Below are positions 26,215 through 33,847 of a DNA stretch of 64,000 nt, in pieces. Origin of the DNA: Woeseia oceani (GTDB lineage Bacteria; Pseudomonadota; Gammaproteobacteria; Steroidobacterales; Woeseiaceae); the NCBI RefSeq assembly GCF_001677435.1, contig NZ_CP016268.1, forward strand, positions 558,001 to 622,000, read 5' to 3'. The notes beneath the pieces were generated by a model. The model did not search any database and was not told the DNA's origin. It saw only the letters and a list, made by a program, of their open reading frames with translations. Numbering within the stretch: position 1 is the stretch's first letter; each line of letters opens with the position of its first letter. The position numbers and the translations under genes were made by a program.

Positions 26215-27324
26215 TTGACTGAAGCTGCCAAGTGCGTATGGGCGGAAAACCGCCTTCGTTGCACGGGCAACTGGACCGCCCGGCAGCTGGGCGAGCTCGA
26301 GCGTGCCCGGGCCGGCCTGAAGAGTCCGTCAGCAACCGTGGGTGTCGATGTCAGCGGGATTCGGCGCATGGATGCCGCCGGTGCCTGGTTGCTGCACGGC
26401 ATGCTCAAACAGCTGCGTGACGGTGGCACCCGGGTCGAGCTTGAGGGCGCCGATGCCCGGGTTGGCGCGCTGCTGGAGCTGGTCGCAACACATGCGCCCG
26501 TCATGCTCAGCCCGCCGCGACCAGCGTCGCCGACCGTCATTGAGAACATCGGGCGCCACGCGCGGCAGCAGTGGCAGGAGTACCGGGCATTCCTCGAATT
26601 CGTCGGCCGGACGGCGGCGACCGTTGCGCGCGCGACTTTGCAGCCGCGCAGAATTCGTTTCTCGCTAATCGCGAAAGAACTGGAAAGCGCGGGCCTCAAT
26701 GCCTTGCCGATTGTCGGCTTGCTGGCGTTTCTGATGGGTGTCGTCATCGCTTACCAGGGCGGCATAGTCCTGCAGGATTACGGTGCCAGCATTTACATTG
26801 CGGACATCGTTGGCTTGTCGACCGTGCGTGAATTGTCGCCGTTGATCACAGCCATCATTGTTGCCGGCCGGACCGGGTCGGCCTACACCGCGCAGATCGG
26901 CACGATGATGGTGACCGACGAAGTTGACGCGCTGCGCAGCATTGGTATCCCGCCACTGGAAATGCTGGTGCTACCGAAAGTGCTGGCGCTGATTATCGCA
27001 CTGCCACTGCTCACGGTATTCGCTGACCTGCTCGGGCTGATCGGCGGAATGGTCATGTCCAGCAGCATGCTCGGTATCAACTCGGCGACCTATATGGGCA
27101 GGTTGGCCGAAGCGCTGACGCTGGATTCCTACCTGAGTGGTGTCGGTAAGGCGCCGGTGTTCGCGTGCATTATTGCCACTGTCGGTTGTTTTCAGGGATT
27201 TCAGGTGTCGGGCAGCGCCGAGAGTGTCGGCCGGCAGACGACCATCAGTGTGGTGCAATCGATCTTTCTCGTGCTCATAGTCGATGCGATTTTCTCCGTC
27301 GCCTTCAGCAAACTTGGAATCTAG
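26215..27324 (+). CDS. MlaE-type ABC permease with fused N-terminal STAS domain
   Basis: A 369-residue protein. Residues about 1-105 form a STAS-like domain (G-V-D-V-S-G-I-R-R-M-D-A-A-G-A-W-L-L), the role played by separate MlaB in E. coli. Residues about 125-369 are the MlaE permease, with A-Y-Q-G-G, V-R-E-L-S-P-L-I-T-A-I-I-V-A-G-R-T-G and A-Q-I-G-T-M. It forms the inner-membrane part of an MCE phospholipid transporter. A TGA sits just upstream in frame, so TTG 26215 (after GGGCGGG) is the earliest usable start. The ATP-binding gene follows after 2 bp. Confidence 0.93.
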   Translation: MTEAAKCVWAENRLRCTGNWTARQLGELERARAGLKSPSATVGVDVSGIRRMDAAGAWLLHGMLKQLRDGGTRVELEGADARVGALLELVATHAPVMLSPPRPASPTVIENIGRHARQQWQEYRAFLEFVGRTAATVARATLQPRRIRFSLIAKELESAGLNALPIVGLLAFLMGVVIAYQGGIVLQDYGASIYIADIVGLSTVRELSPLITAIIVAGRTGSAYTAQIGTMMVTDEVDALRSIGIPPLEMLVLPKVLALIIALPLLTVFADLLGLIGGMVMSSSMLGINSATYMGRLAEALTLDSYLSGVGKAPVFACIIATVGCFQGFQVSGSAESVGRQTTISVVQSIFLVLIVDAIFSVAFSKLGI

Positions 27325-27326
27325 AC

Positions 27327-28127
27327 ATGCCTGCTGAACCGACTGTGCAGAAGAGTCGCAACGAACCGGTGGTTTGCGGACGAGGCCTGTCAATGTGTTT
27401 TGGATCGCGGCTCGTGCTCGACAATCTGGACCTGGATGTGCGCGCAGGCGAAGTACTGGCCATCGTGGGCGGCAGCGGCAGCGGCAAGTCCACATTGATG
27501 CGCATACTGGCTATGTTGATGGCGCCGAGCAGTGGCACGGTGAGCCTGTTTGGCAAGGAAGTGTCGGTCAATGAAGATGATGACGATGTCACGTTGCGGC
27601 GTCGGCTGGGCATCATGTTCCAGCAAGGCGCACTTTTTGGCAGCCAGAGCGTACTGGAGAATGTGTGCGTCCCGTTGCTTGAACACACCAGTTTGTCCAG
27701 GCCGTTTGTTGAACAGCTCGCCACCTTGAAGATTGCGTTGGCCGGACTGAACCCGGATGCAGCGACCTTGTACCCACGGCAGCTCAGTGGCGGTATGCGC
27801 AAGCGCGCGGCGGTCGCGCGTGGAATTGCACTGGATCCCGAGATACTGTTTCTAGACGAGCCGAGCTCCGGACTGGACCCGATCAGTGCCGATGCAATGG
27901 ATGAACTGGTGCTGCAACTGCGCGATACCTTGCAGCTGACAGTTGTGCTGGTAACGCATGACATGAACTCGCTGTGGCGGGTTGCCGACCGCATAGTGTT
28001 GCTTGCCGATGCGCGTATCGCCGCCATTGGCTCTCTGAACGAGTTGCTCGAATCGGACAACGCAACGGTACGCAGCTTTTTTGACAGTCGCCGCGGCCGC
28101 GCTGCAGGAGGCGCTCATGGACAATAA
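27327..28127 (+). CDS. MlaF-type ABC transporter ATP-binding protein
   Basis: A 266-residue ATPase of the MCE lipid transporter. Walker A G-G-S-G-S-G-K-S-T is near residues 49-57, the Q-loop is in I-M-F-Q-Q-G-A-L-F, the signature L-S-G-G-M-R-K-R near 153 is the M-R-K-R variant typical of MlaF, Walker B is L-F-L-D-E-P-S-S-G-L-D-P, and the switch His is in V-T-H-D. The start is 2 bp after the permease stop; its 3' end overlaps the MlaD-type gene by 11 bp, so translation is coupled. Confidence 0.95.
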   Translation: MPAEPTVQKSRNEPVVCGRGLSMCFGSRLVLDNLDLDVRAGEVLAIVGGSGSGKSTLMRILAMLMAPSSGTVSLFGKEVSVNEDDDDVTLRRRLGIMFQQGALFGSQSVLENVCVPLLEHTSLSRPFVEQLATLKIALAGLNPDAATLYPRQLSGGMRKRAAVARGIALDPEILFLDEPSSGLDPISADAMDELVLQLRDTLQLTVVLVTHDMNSLWRVADRIVLLADARIAAIGSLNELLESDNATVRSFFDSRRGRAAGGAHGQ

Positions 28128-29070
28128 GTCGAGCTATACACTGGCCGGTGCATTCGTACTGGTGCTTGGGGCATTGTTTATCTGGGGCATCTTATGGATT
28201 GCGGCGGGCGGTCGCCCGCAAAGTGTCAACCGCTATGTGGTTTACATGACGGAATCTGTGTCAGGCCTGAATGTCGATTCAGCCGTCAAGTACCGTGGCA
28301 TGCAGGTGGGCAAGGTAGAGAGTATCGATATTGACCATGCAAACCCCGAACGTATCCGGCTGCTGCTGCAAGTGCGCGATGACACGCCAATTACCGTTGA
28401 TACGATGGCCACCCTGGACTATCAGGGCCTGACCGGACTGGCCACGGTCAATCTGAGCGGCGCAGCCAGCAACTCCGCACGCCTGACCCGGCAGGGTAAC
28501 GAAGACTATCCGGTGATTCGTTCGGAGCCGTCGCTGTTTGCCAGGCTGGATTCGACCACAACCGATCTGATCGGCAGCCTCATACTTGTCTCCGACAATA
28601 TCAATGCGCTGCTGGATGAGAATAACCGTGAGAATGTGGCTGCCGCGCTCGACAATGTTGCACAGTTGTCGGCAAATCTTGCGGCACAGTCGGAGCGGAC
28701 GCAGCGCATTATGGACCGGGTTGATGCGAGCCTTGCGAACCTGCAGGAAGCGAGCAAACATTTCCCCAGCCTCGCGGAGGATGCACGCGACAGTGCGCAG
28801 TCAATCACACGCATGGCCGACAGGATTCACGACGCCAGCGCAAACCTTGATGCCGCTGCCGGCCAGATTGCCACGATGGTCAGGCAGACTGGCGGCGACT
28901 TCGCCGAGTTCAGCGCGGCTGCTTTGCCGGAGATCAGCGCGATGCTGGATGAATTGAGGATTACCGCGGAACAGCTGCGTGCCGCGAGTGAAGAGCTGGC
29001 GAAAGATCCCAGCGTGCTGGTGTACGGTCGACAACCGCCAGAGCCGGGCCCCGGGGAGAGCCGCCCGTGA
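28117..29070 (+). CDS. MCE/MlaD-family substrate-binding protein
   Basis: A 317-residue protein anchored by an N-terminal membrane helix (about 8-30) and exposed to the periplasm. The MCE domain (about 38-115) contains V-S-G-L-N-V-D-S-A-V-K-Y-R-G-M-Q-V-G-K-V. A long helical tail (about 160-300) with heptad-like spacing should build the tunnel, as in PqiB/YebT-like and actinobacterial Mce proteins; it is longer than E. coli MlaD (183). ATG 28117 follows GGAGG. The 3' end overlaps the lipoprotein gene by 4 bp. Confidence 0.94.
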   Translation: MDNKSSYTLAGAFVLVLGALFIWGILWIAAGGRPQSVNRYVVYMTESVSGLNVDSAVKYRGMQVGKVESIDIDHANPERIRLLLQVRDDTPITVDTMATLDYQGLTGLATVNLSGAASNSARLTRQGNEDYPVIRSEPSLFARLDSTTTDLIGSLILVSDNINALLDENNRENVAAALDNVAQLSANLAAQSERTQRIMDRVDASLANLQEASKHFPSLAEDARDSAQSITRMADRIHDASANLDAAAGQIATMVRQTGGDFAEFSAAALPEISAMLDELRITAEQLRAASEELAKDPSVLVYGRQPPEPGPGESRP

Positions 29071-29708
29071 TCACGGTCATCTGCAAGCGGAACTGGCGCT
29101 GCCATCTGACCACAGTGTTGGCCCTGATGTTTCTGTCGGCCTGCTCATTGCCCGGTGCGAAAAAAGCGGTCAGTGAGCGTATCTGGGTACTCGAAGACCA
29201 TGCCGCTGTTAGCATGGCCGGCCCTGCCGCCTGCATTGTGCGCATCGGTCGTGCACGGGCGGCGCCGGGCTTCAACACCACGCGCATGTTGTACCAGCGT
29301 GCACCGCAACGACTTGAATATTTTGCCTGGCAGTCGTGGGCGGATACCCCGCCGGCCATGTTGACCTCGCTCGTGTCGGGCAGGCTTGAACGCAGCGGCA
29401 CTGTGGCGGCGGCAGTCACCGGTACGACGGATGTCGCCAGCCGTGCGCGCCTCGATCTCGATGCATTGCGCGTCTTGCAGGTTTTCGAATCGTCAGGCAG
29501 CTACGTGAACGTTGAACTCCGTGCTCAGCTACTCTCCCAGCCGGAGCGGGAGCTGCTTGCCATGCGCCGTTTCGCGTACCGGGTTGCTGCCGACCAGGCT
29601 ACGCCCGAGGCAGGCGTCGCGGCTGCTAACGTTGCAGTTGGCCGCTTGCTGAATGACTTGCAGGACTTCGTGGCATCGGCACTGGCAAAAACATCCTGCC
29701 CGCAATAA
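29067..29708 (+). CDS. PqiC-like ABC transport auxiliary lipoprotein
   Basis: A 213-residue outer-membrane-type lipoprotein. The signal ends in the lipobox F-L-S-A-C (Cys about residue 26), with Ser at +2, which favours outer-membrane sorting. The body matches the ABC-type transport auxiliary lipoprotein pattern, including V-x-I-G-R-A-R-A-A-P-G-F-N-T-T-R-M-L-Y (PqiC/YmbA family). It starts at GTG 29067 inside a GTGA overlap with the MCE gene. It would form the outer-membrane end of the lipid bridge. Confidence 0.87.
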   Translation: MITVICKRNWRCHLTTVLALMFLSACSLPGAKKAVSERIWVLEDHAAVSMAGPAACIVRIGRARAAPGFNTTRMLYQRAPQRLEYFAWQSWADTPPAMLTSLVSGRLERSGTVAAAVTGTTDVASRARLDLDALRVLQVFESSGSYVNVELRAQLLSQPERELLAMRRFAYRVAADQATPEAGVAAANVAVGRLLNDLQDFVASALAKTSCPQ

Positions 29709-29812
29709 GTACGGTTCTCAGCGTACCGGTCGAGGTGTTGCGGCTGGTGGCTGTGCCCAGTGCGTGATATCGGGCGCGGCCTGCACGCCGCGCCCGAGTC
29801 GTTGCCGGTATT

Positions 29813-31153
29813 TCAGTTCCAGAGCTTCTTCCACCAGGGCAGAGACTCCGGCGCGTCGCTGCCGTCAAAGAACGGAATGCGTGCACGTATGTCCTCGAGA
29901 TCCCAGCCGGTGAGACTGGCGAGTGTCCTGGCTTCCTGTTCCTGACGTTCGCGCACGGCGGTCTGGTAGCTGCCGGCATCGCAGCTGATATCGCCTTTGA
30001 ACGGATGGCGGATCACATAGCGACCCTGAAAATTGCCGCGATCGCCGGTCTCGTGAAACATGAGATCTTCAGGAAACCGTTCGCCGTCATAACGTACGTG
30101 CAGGCGGGTAACAAACACGTTCTGTGCCGGCGCTGAGATTTTCTGTTGTCGTCCGGGGTTACTGCTGTCGCTGACCCAGAACACGCCCAGGTTCCGCAAT
30201 TGGGAGGCGCTCAGCGGATTAGCGGCGCACGGGTCACACCATGCCATGTCCCACGCGTATTCCAGAAACACCGCACGACCGTTTTCTTTCTCGGTCTGGG
30301 TCTGGAACATGGAACGGTAGAAGTCACTGAACCCGGCCTGCACGTACTCCGGTATTTCCTGGTTGCTGGGTAAACGCACCGTCCGGTAGTTGGTTGTCTC
30401 AACCCGCCCCGTACGTGTCAGGGCATACACGAACAGCTCCTGTTCGCCTCTGGCGTTAACGGTCCCAAGCCGTATGGGCAGCATGAAGCGATTGCTCTCA
30501 TAGGCGACCTGGATGGGCCGCAATTTCTTGTACCCGAGTTTGCTCTGTTCTTCGAGGTTCACCTTTGCAACAAAGAAGCGCATGTCCTGTTTCAGGTAGC
30601 TGTTGATTACCGGTTCGGCGCCTGCTGGCAGTCGGTAGTCGTGTTCCCTTAACCAACTGACGAGTCCGCCACTTTCTTCAGCGGACAGAATCAGGATGTC
30701 GTATTCGCCGACGGTGTACTGCGCCTCAATCGTGACGCCGTCCGCACTCGCACTGTTTTTTAGCTGCATCAAACCAGCAGGAGCTCTCGATTCCATCGCG
30801 CTGTCTTCGCGCATATAACGGCGCTCACACGGGTCGGGGTCGTGGTACTCAACCAGCCGCGGTGCGGTGTAGGCGTCGAGATGGGCGATCAGGCTGCCGT
30901 CAGCGACATTGATTTGGTCACGCTCGATGAAGGTCGGTACCGGGATGACTACGGCGAAGTCCTTAGTATCGCCCTGGAAATCGTTGGCCATTGTGATGAC
31001 CGTTCGATTGCCGTCGCGGACCAGGACGACCTGGGAGGCTTCGTTGTAGAGTGACGTGTCGGCGCGTGCGACATAGAAGCCGCAGAATGCCTCGGCGGTC
31101 GCGCTGATAGCCACAGTGGCCAGCGCACAGACGGCAAACAGGGTTATTCGCAT
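29813..31153 (-). CDS. DUF2330 domain protein, exported
   Basis: A 446-residue protein with a signal peptide (M-R-I-T-L-F-A-V-C-A-L-A-T, cut near A-E-A-F-C-G-F-Y-V-A). The F-C-G-F-Y-V-A-x-A-D-T-x-L-Y-N-x-A-S-Q-V start and the V-V-I-P-V-P segment are typical of DUF2330 proteins. Function is unknown. Several Cys residues (A-W-C-D-P-C-A-A-N-P) could form disulfides in the periplasm. Its start overlaps the end of the RnfD-like gene by 10 bp, so the two are translationally coupled. Confidence 0.85.
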   Translation of the reverse strand: MRITLFAVCALATVAISATAEAFCGFYVARADTSLYNEASQVVLVRDGNRTVITMANDFQGDTKDFAVVIPVPTFIERDQINVADGSLIAHLDAYTAPRLVEYHDPDPCERRYMREDSAMESRAPAGLMQLKNSASADGVTIEAQYTVGEYDILILSAEESGGLVSWLREHDYRLPAGAEPVINSYLKQDMRFFVAKVNLEEQSKLGYKKLRPIQVAYESNRFMLPIRLGTVNARGEQELFVYALTRTGRVETTNYRTVRLPSNQEIPEYVQAGFSDFYRSMFQTQTEKENGRAVFLEYAWDMAWCDPCAANPLSASQLRNLGVFWVSDSSNPGRQQKISAPAQNVFVTRLHVRYDGERFPEDLMFHETGDRGNFQGRYVIRHPFKGDISCDAGSYQTAVRERQEQEARTLASLTGWDLEDIRARIPFFDGSDAPESLPWWKKLWN

Positions 31154-31989
31154 TGTCTTGCTCCTTCGGAGTGGGTTTTTGTCAGAGGTCGCGCGGTCGT
31201 TTCGACCCAGCGGTAATGCCGGCCCCGCAGGACCACATCAATGAACGGAACCACTGGCGCGGCAAAGAACAGCGCAAGCATGGGTCCGTAGGGTTGGTAA
31301 TAGATGAACTGGATTGTGTGCGCGATCAGCGCAACCAGTGCACCGAACAGACACCTGCCAAGCGCCGTGTTCGGGGTGGTCTTTGGGTCGGAAATCATGA
31401 AGAACGCAAAGATCAGCAAGGCGCCATTTTGCAGGTGATGCAGCGGTATGCTGAGTGGATCACCGAGCCACAAGGCCCTGCCTGTCAGCAGGGCAGCGTA
31501 GGCGCCGAGGAATGCGAGGGTCGTTTCTGCACGACGCGCGCGCGTCAGTACCAGAAAGCCGAGGCACGCCAGGGCAAACGCAGCGATGGTCGCATTGCCC
31601 CATTGTCCGGTGGATATCCAGGCGCGCTCAGTGAGCAGCATGAGGCCGACAATTGCAAAATTCGCCGGATTGAAAATGTGTTTGCCGTTGTAGCGCAGCA
31701 CGAATTTGCTGCCGATCGCGGTAAAGGCAGCCAGCGCCGCGACGCCCGGCAGGTCGGTGCGCAGCAGCAATGTCAGCGACAATGTAGTGACCATGGCACT
31801 GCGCGGGTCGAAGAGTGGCACGCCACTCAGGCGCCCTGCCACGTATTGCGTTGCCTGAGCAGTAATCAGGATGATAAACGCGTGCGTCCAGGATATGCCG
31901 AAGTCGAGCACAAACACTCCGGCGGCAACGAGCGTGGTCAGCACGGCAATCTGGTAGTAGCGTGGGTCTGATTTGAGCAGGGTTTGCAT
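31144..31989 (-). CDS. Solitary NQR2/RnfD-like membrane protein
   Basis: A 281-residue inner-membrane protein with about eight hydrophobic segments. D-P-R-S-A-M-V-T-T-L-S-L-T-L-L-L-R and F-M-I-S-D-P-K-T-T-P-N-T resemble conserved stretches of RnfD/NqrB, and F-N-P-A-N-F-A matches the family. The S-G-A-T motif that carries covalent FMN in RnfD/NqrB is not present. No other rnf or nqr genes are nearby. The gene overlaps the downstream DUF2330 gene, so it probably forms a two-component membrane/periplasm unit of unknown role. Confidence 0.85.
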   Translation of the reverse strand: MQTLLKSDPRYYQIAVLTTLVAAGVFVLDFGISWTHAFIILITAQATQYVAGRLSGVPLFDPRSAMVTTLSLTLLLRTDLPGVAALAAFTAIGSKFVLRYNGKHIFNPANFAIVGLMLLTERAWISTGQWGNATIAAFALACLGFLVLTRARRAETTLAFLGAYAALLTGRALWLGDPLSIPLHHLQNGALLIFAFFMISDPKTTPNTALGRCLFGALVALIAHTIQFIYYQPYGPMLALFFAAPVVPFIDVVLRGRHYRWVETTARPLTKTHSEGARQCE

Positions 31990-32204
31990 GGCCCTTGTAA
32001 ACGCGTCGCCGGGCCATTCGGGGTTTGATTTCGCTGTTCGGGTCTCCCTCGGATCCGGGTGTAAAGTCGTAAGTCACTGAATTAATAAGGAAAAATAGTC
32101 TCTCCGGGCATTTTTGATTTCGCTGCTGCAAACTGCATCCAAAACCGCGGCGAGAGTCATCTGTAGGTTGTCAGGCACCGTGGGTGCCAAATTCGGAGAC
32201 CATA

Positions 32205-32570
32205 ATGAGTGAAGAACTGATTCCTGTCGTGATGTTCATAATGATCGGTGTGGTCATCACAACGGCGTTCTATTTCAAGCATCGGACGCGCGCCGAAATA
32301 CAGAAAACAGTGCGTGTCGTACTTGAAAAGGGACAAGAGCTAAGCCCCGAACTTCTGGACAGCCTGGGTGAGCCAAAAAAGTCCGGCAACCATGACCTGC
32401 GACGAGCATTGGTTTTCATGGCGCTGGCGCTGGCCACTGCCACATTTGGCTACCTGCTGAACGAGGAAGATGTGGCAGAGAAGTTAGTGGCCATTGCGAT
32501 GTTCCCGTTTTTCATCAGTCTGGCTTACCTTGCGATGTGGAAACTGGGTAAAGGTGAGGGCTCAAACTGA
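32205..32570 (+). CDS. Small inner-membrane protein (DUF6249-like)
   Basis: A 121-residue protein with an N-terminal membrane helix (about 5-22), a short cytoplasmic linker (H-R-T-R-A-E-I-Q-K-T-V-R-x-x-L-E-K-G-Q-E-L) and two C-terminal helices. The K-T-V-R-x-x-L-E-K-G-Q pattern matches membrane proteins often found beside ECF sigma genes, which I recall as DUF6249. ATG 32205 follows CGGAGA. A GGCACC/GGTGCC hairpin (32175-32189 region) lies just upstream. It probably forms an operon with the next two genes. Confidence 0.8.
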   Translation: MSEELIPVVMFIMIGVVITTAFYFKHRTRAEIQKTVRVVLEKGQELSPELLDSLGEPKKSGNHDLRRALVFMALALATATFGYLLNEEDVAEKLVAIAMFPFFISLAYLAMWKLGKGEGSN

Positions 32571-32629
32571 AGATTGCCCCGCATCAACTTGCGCATACCG
32601 ATGAACTGGAGCTCATTGCGCGCTCCAGG

Positions 32630-33133
32630 GTGTCCGGCGATGCGGATTGCTTTGGCGAACTGATCAGGCGGCACCAGTCACAGCTCCGGTTGTTTCTGTT
32701 GCGACTGTGCCGTGAACCATCGCTTGCTGACGATTTAGCGCAGGATGCATTGATGCATGCATTCGAGAAGCTCGATGGATTTCGTGGTGATGGCTCGTTT
32801 GCCGGCTGGCTGATGCGCATTGCGTGGACGACGTTCCTTCAATCCAGGCGACGCGCCGATCGCTACCGCCAGGTCGTGGAACTGGCGGCGCAAGAGCCAG
32901 CAGCCACGAGCACCTCACCGGCGCAGGACGAAGTCAGCGATCTTGATCGCCTTTTGGCCGTGCTGACGACTGACGAACGCGCCATCATGATTCTTGCGTA
33001 CAGTTGCGGCATGTCACACAGTGAAATCAGCAAAGCCGTGGACTTGCCGGTTGGTACGGTCAAATCGGTCATACACCGCAGCAAACAGAAGATCAGGCAG
33101 GACTTTGAAATCGACAATCATCAATTTGGGTGA
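32630..33133 (+). CDS. ECF-type RNA polymerase sigma factor
   Basis: A sigma-70 family factor, 167 residues from GTG 32630. Region 2 contains D-D-L-A-Q-D-A-L-M-H-A-F-E-K-L and G-S-F-A-G-W-L-M-R-I-A-W, and region 4 has M-S-H-S-E-I-S-K-A-V-D-L-P-V-G-T-V-K-S. The reading frame stays open upstream to 32558 and encodes D-E-L-E-L-I-A-R-S-R, which looks like normal region 2 sequence, so the true start may be a rare codon (CTG 32567, overlapping the previous stop, or ATT 32573). The next gene is a likely anti-sigma factor. Confidence 0.92.
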   Translation: MSGDADCFGELIRRHQSQLRLFLLRLCREPSLADDLAQDALMHAFEKLDGFRGDGSFAGWLMRIAWTTFLQSRRRADRYRQVVELAAQEPAATSTSPAQDEVSDLDRLLAVLTTDERAIMILAYSCGMSHSEISKAVDLPVGTVKSVIHRSKQKIRQDFEIDNHQFG

Positions 33134-33140
33134 CTACCGT

Positions 33141-33464
33141 ATGGACGACGAAGACCGCAGGTTGCGCGATTTGTTTGGACCCGTAACGGTGCCGGATGAC
33201 GGCTTCAGCGAGCGTGTTGTCAAACGCATCAGGCGCCGGCAAAGGTTGCAGCGTTTGCTGTTGCCGCTGGCACTGCTGTTCGGCGGGGTATTCGCGGCGC
33301 GGCCGGTAATGGCGATACTTGATGAATGGTCGTTACGGCTGCATGGCCTCGCTTCGGACCTGGTGGCGGCAGGCAGCTTGATCTCCGGGTTGACCGGCAC
33401 CATGGTGCTGGTGGTGCCGCTGCTGGTTGCTGGCGCGCTGATTCTGCGCTGGCTGGAAGAATAG
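33141..33464 (+). CDS. Putative anti-sigma membrane protein
   Basis: A 107-residue protein: a charged cytoplasmic N-terminus (about 1-35, rich in Arg, Asp and Glu), one membrane helix (about 39-58) and a second C-terminal helix (about 80-102). It starts 7 bp after the ECF sigma stop. Size and position are those of small anti-sigma or sigma-associated membrane proteins, but no zinc-binding HxxxCxxC motif is present. The assignment is by context. Confidence 0.75.
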   Translation: MDDEDRRLRDLFGPVTVPDDGFSERVVKRIRRRQRLQRLLLPLALLFGGVFAARPVMAILDEWSLRLHGLASDLVAAGSLISGLTGTMVLVVPLLVAGALILRWLEE

Positions 33465-33584
33465 GCCGCCGGACCGGCTCCCCCGGTGCACTCCTCACGG
33501 CGGTCAGAGGGCTGGTGGCCCCCGTCGTCACAGAATGCAGCGGGCGTCGTTGAATAGACCCGGTCCGTCGTATACATTGCCCCG

Positions 33585-33791
33585 ATGAACCTCCGTGAAC
33601 AGGTTGAAGAGCTGTTACCCAACTGGGAACGCTGGTACCCGAGTCTTTTTGACGCGGCCAACGATCTCGGCGTTATTCGTGCCCAGGTGTGCGACCCGAA
33701 CTCACTGTTGTTAAGCAACCGTCATTCGGGCGTTCGCAAGAGTGCCGAAGACGCGCACCGGGAAAAATGGGGCGGCAACGTCCAGGAATAA
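33585..33791 (+). CDS. Small hypothetical protein
   Basis: A 68-residue predicted soluble protein with three Trp residues and a balanced composition; unrecognised. No clear ribosome site is seen before the ATG. It lies between the sigma operon and the PLP enzyme gene, in the same direction. It may be real or chance. Confidence 0.4.
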   Translation: MNLREQVEELLPNWERWYPSLFDAANDLGVIRAQVCDPNSLLLSNRHSGVRKSAEDAHREKWGGNVQE

Positions 33792-33847
33792 ACACGGCCG
33801 ACCGCCCGATCGCTGCCGCCTAAATCTGAGCACAAGCAGGACCTGAA

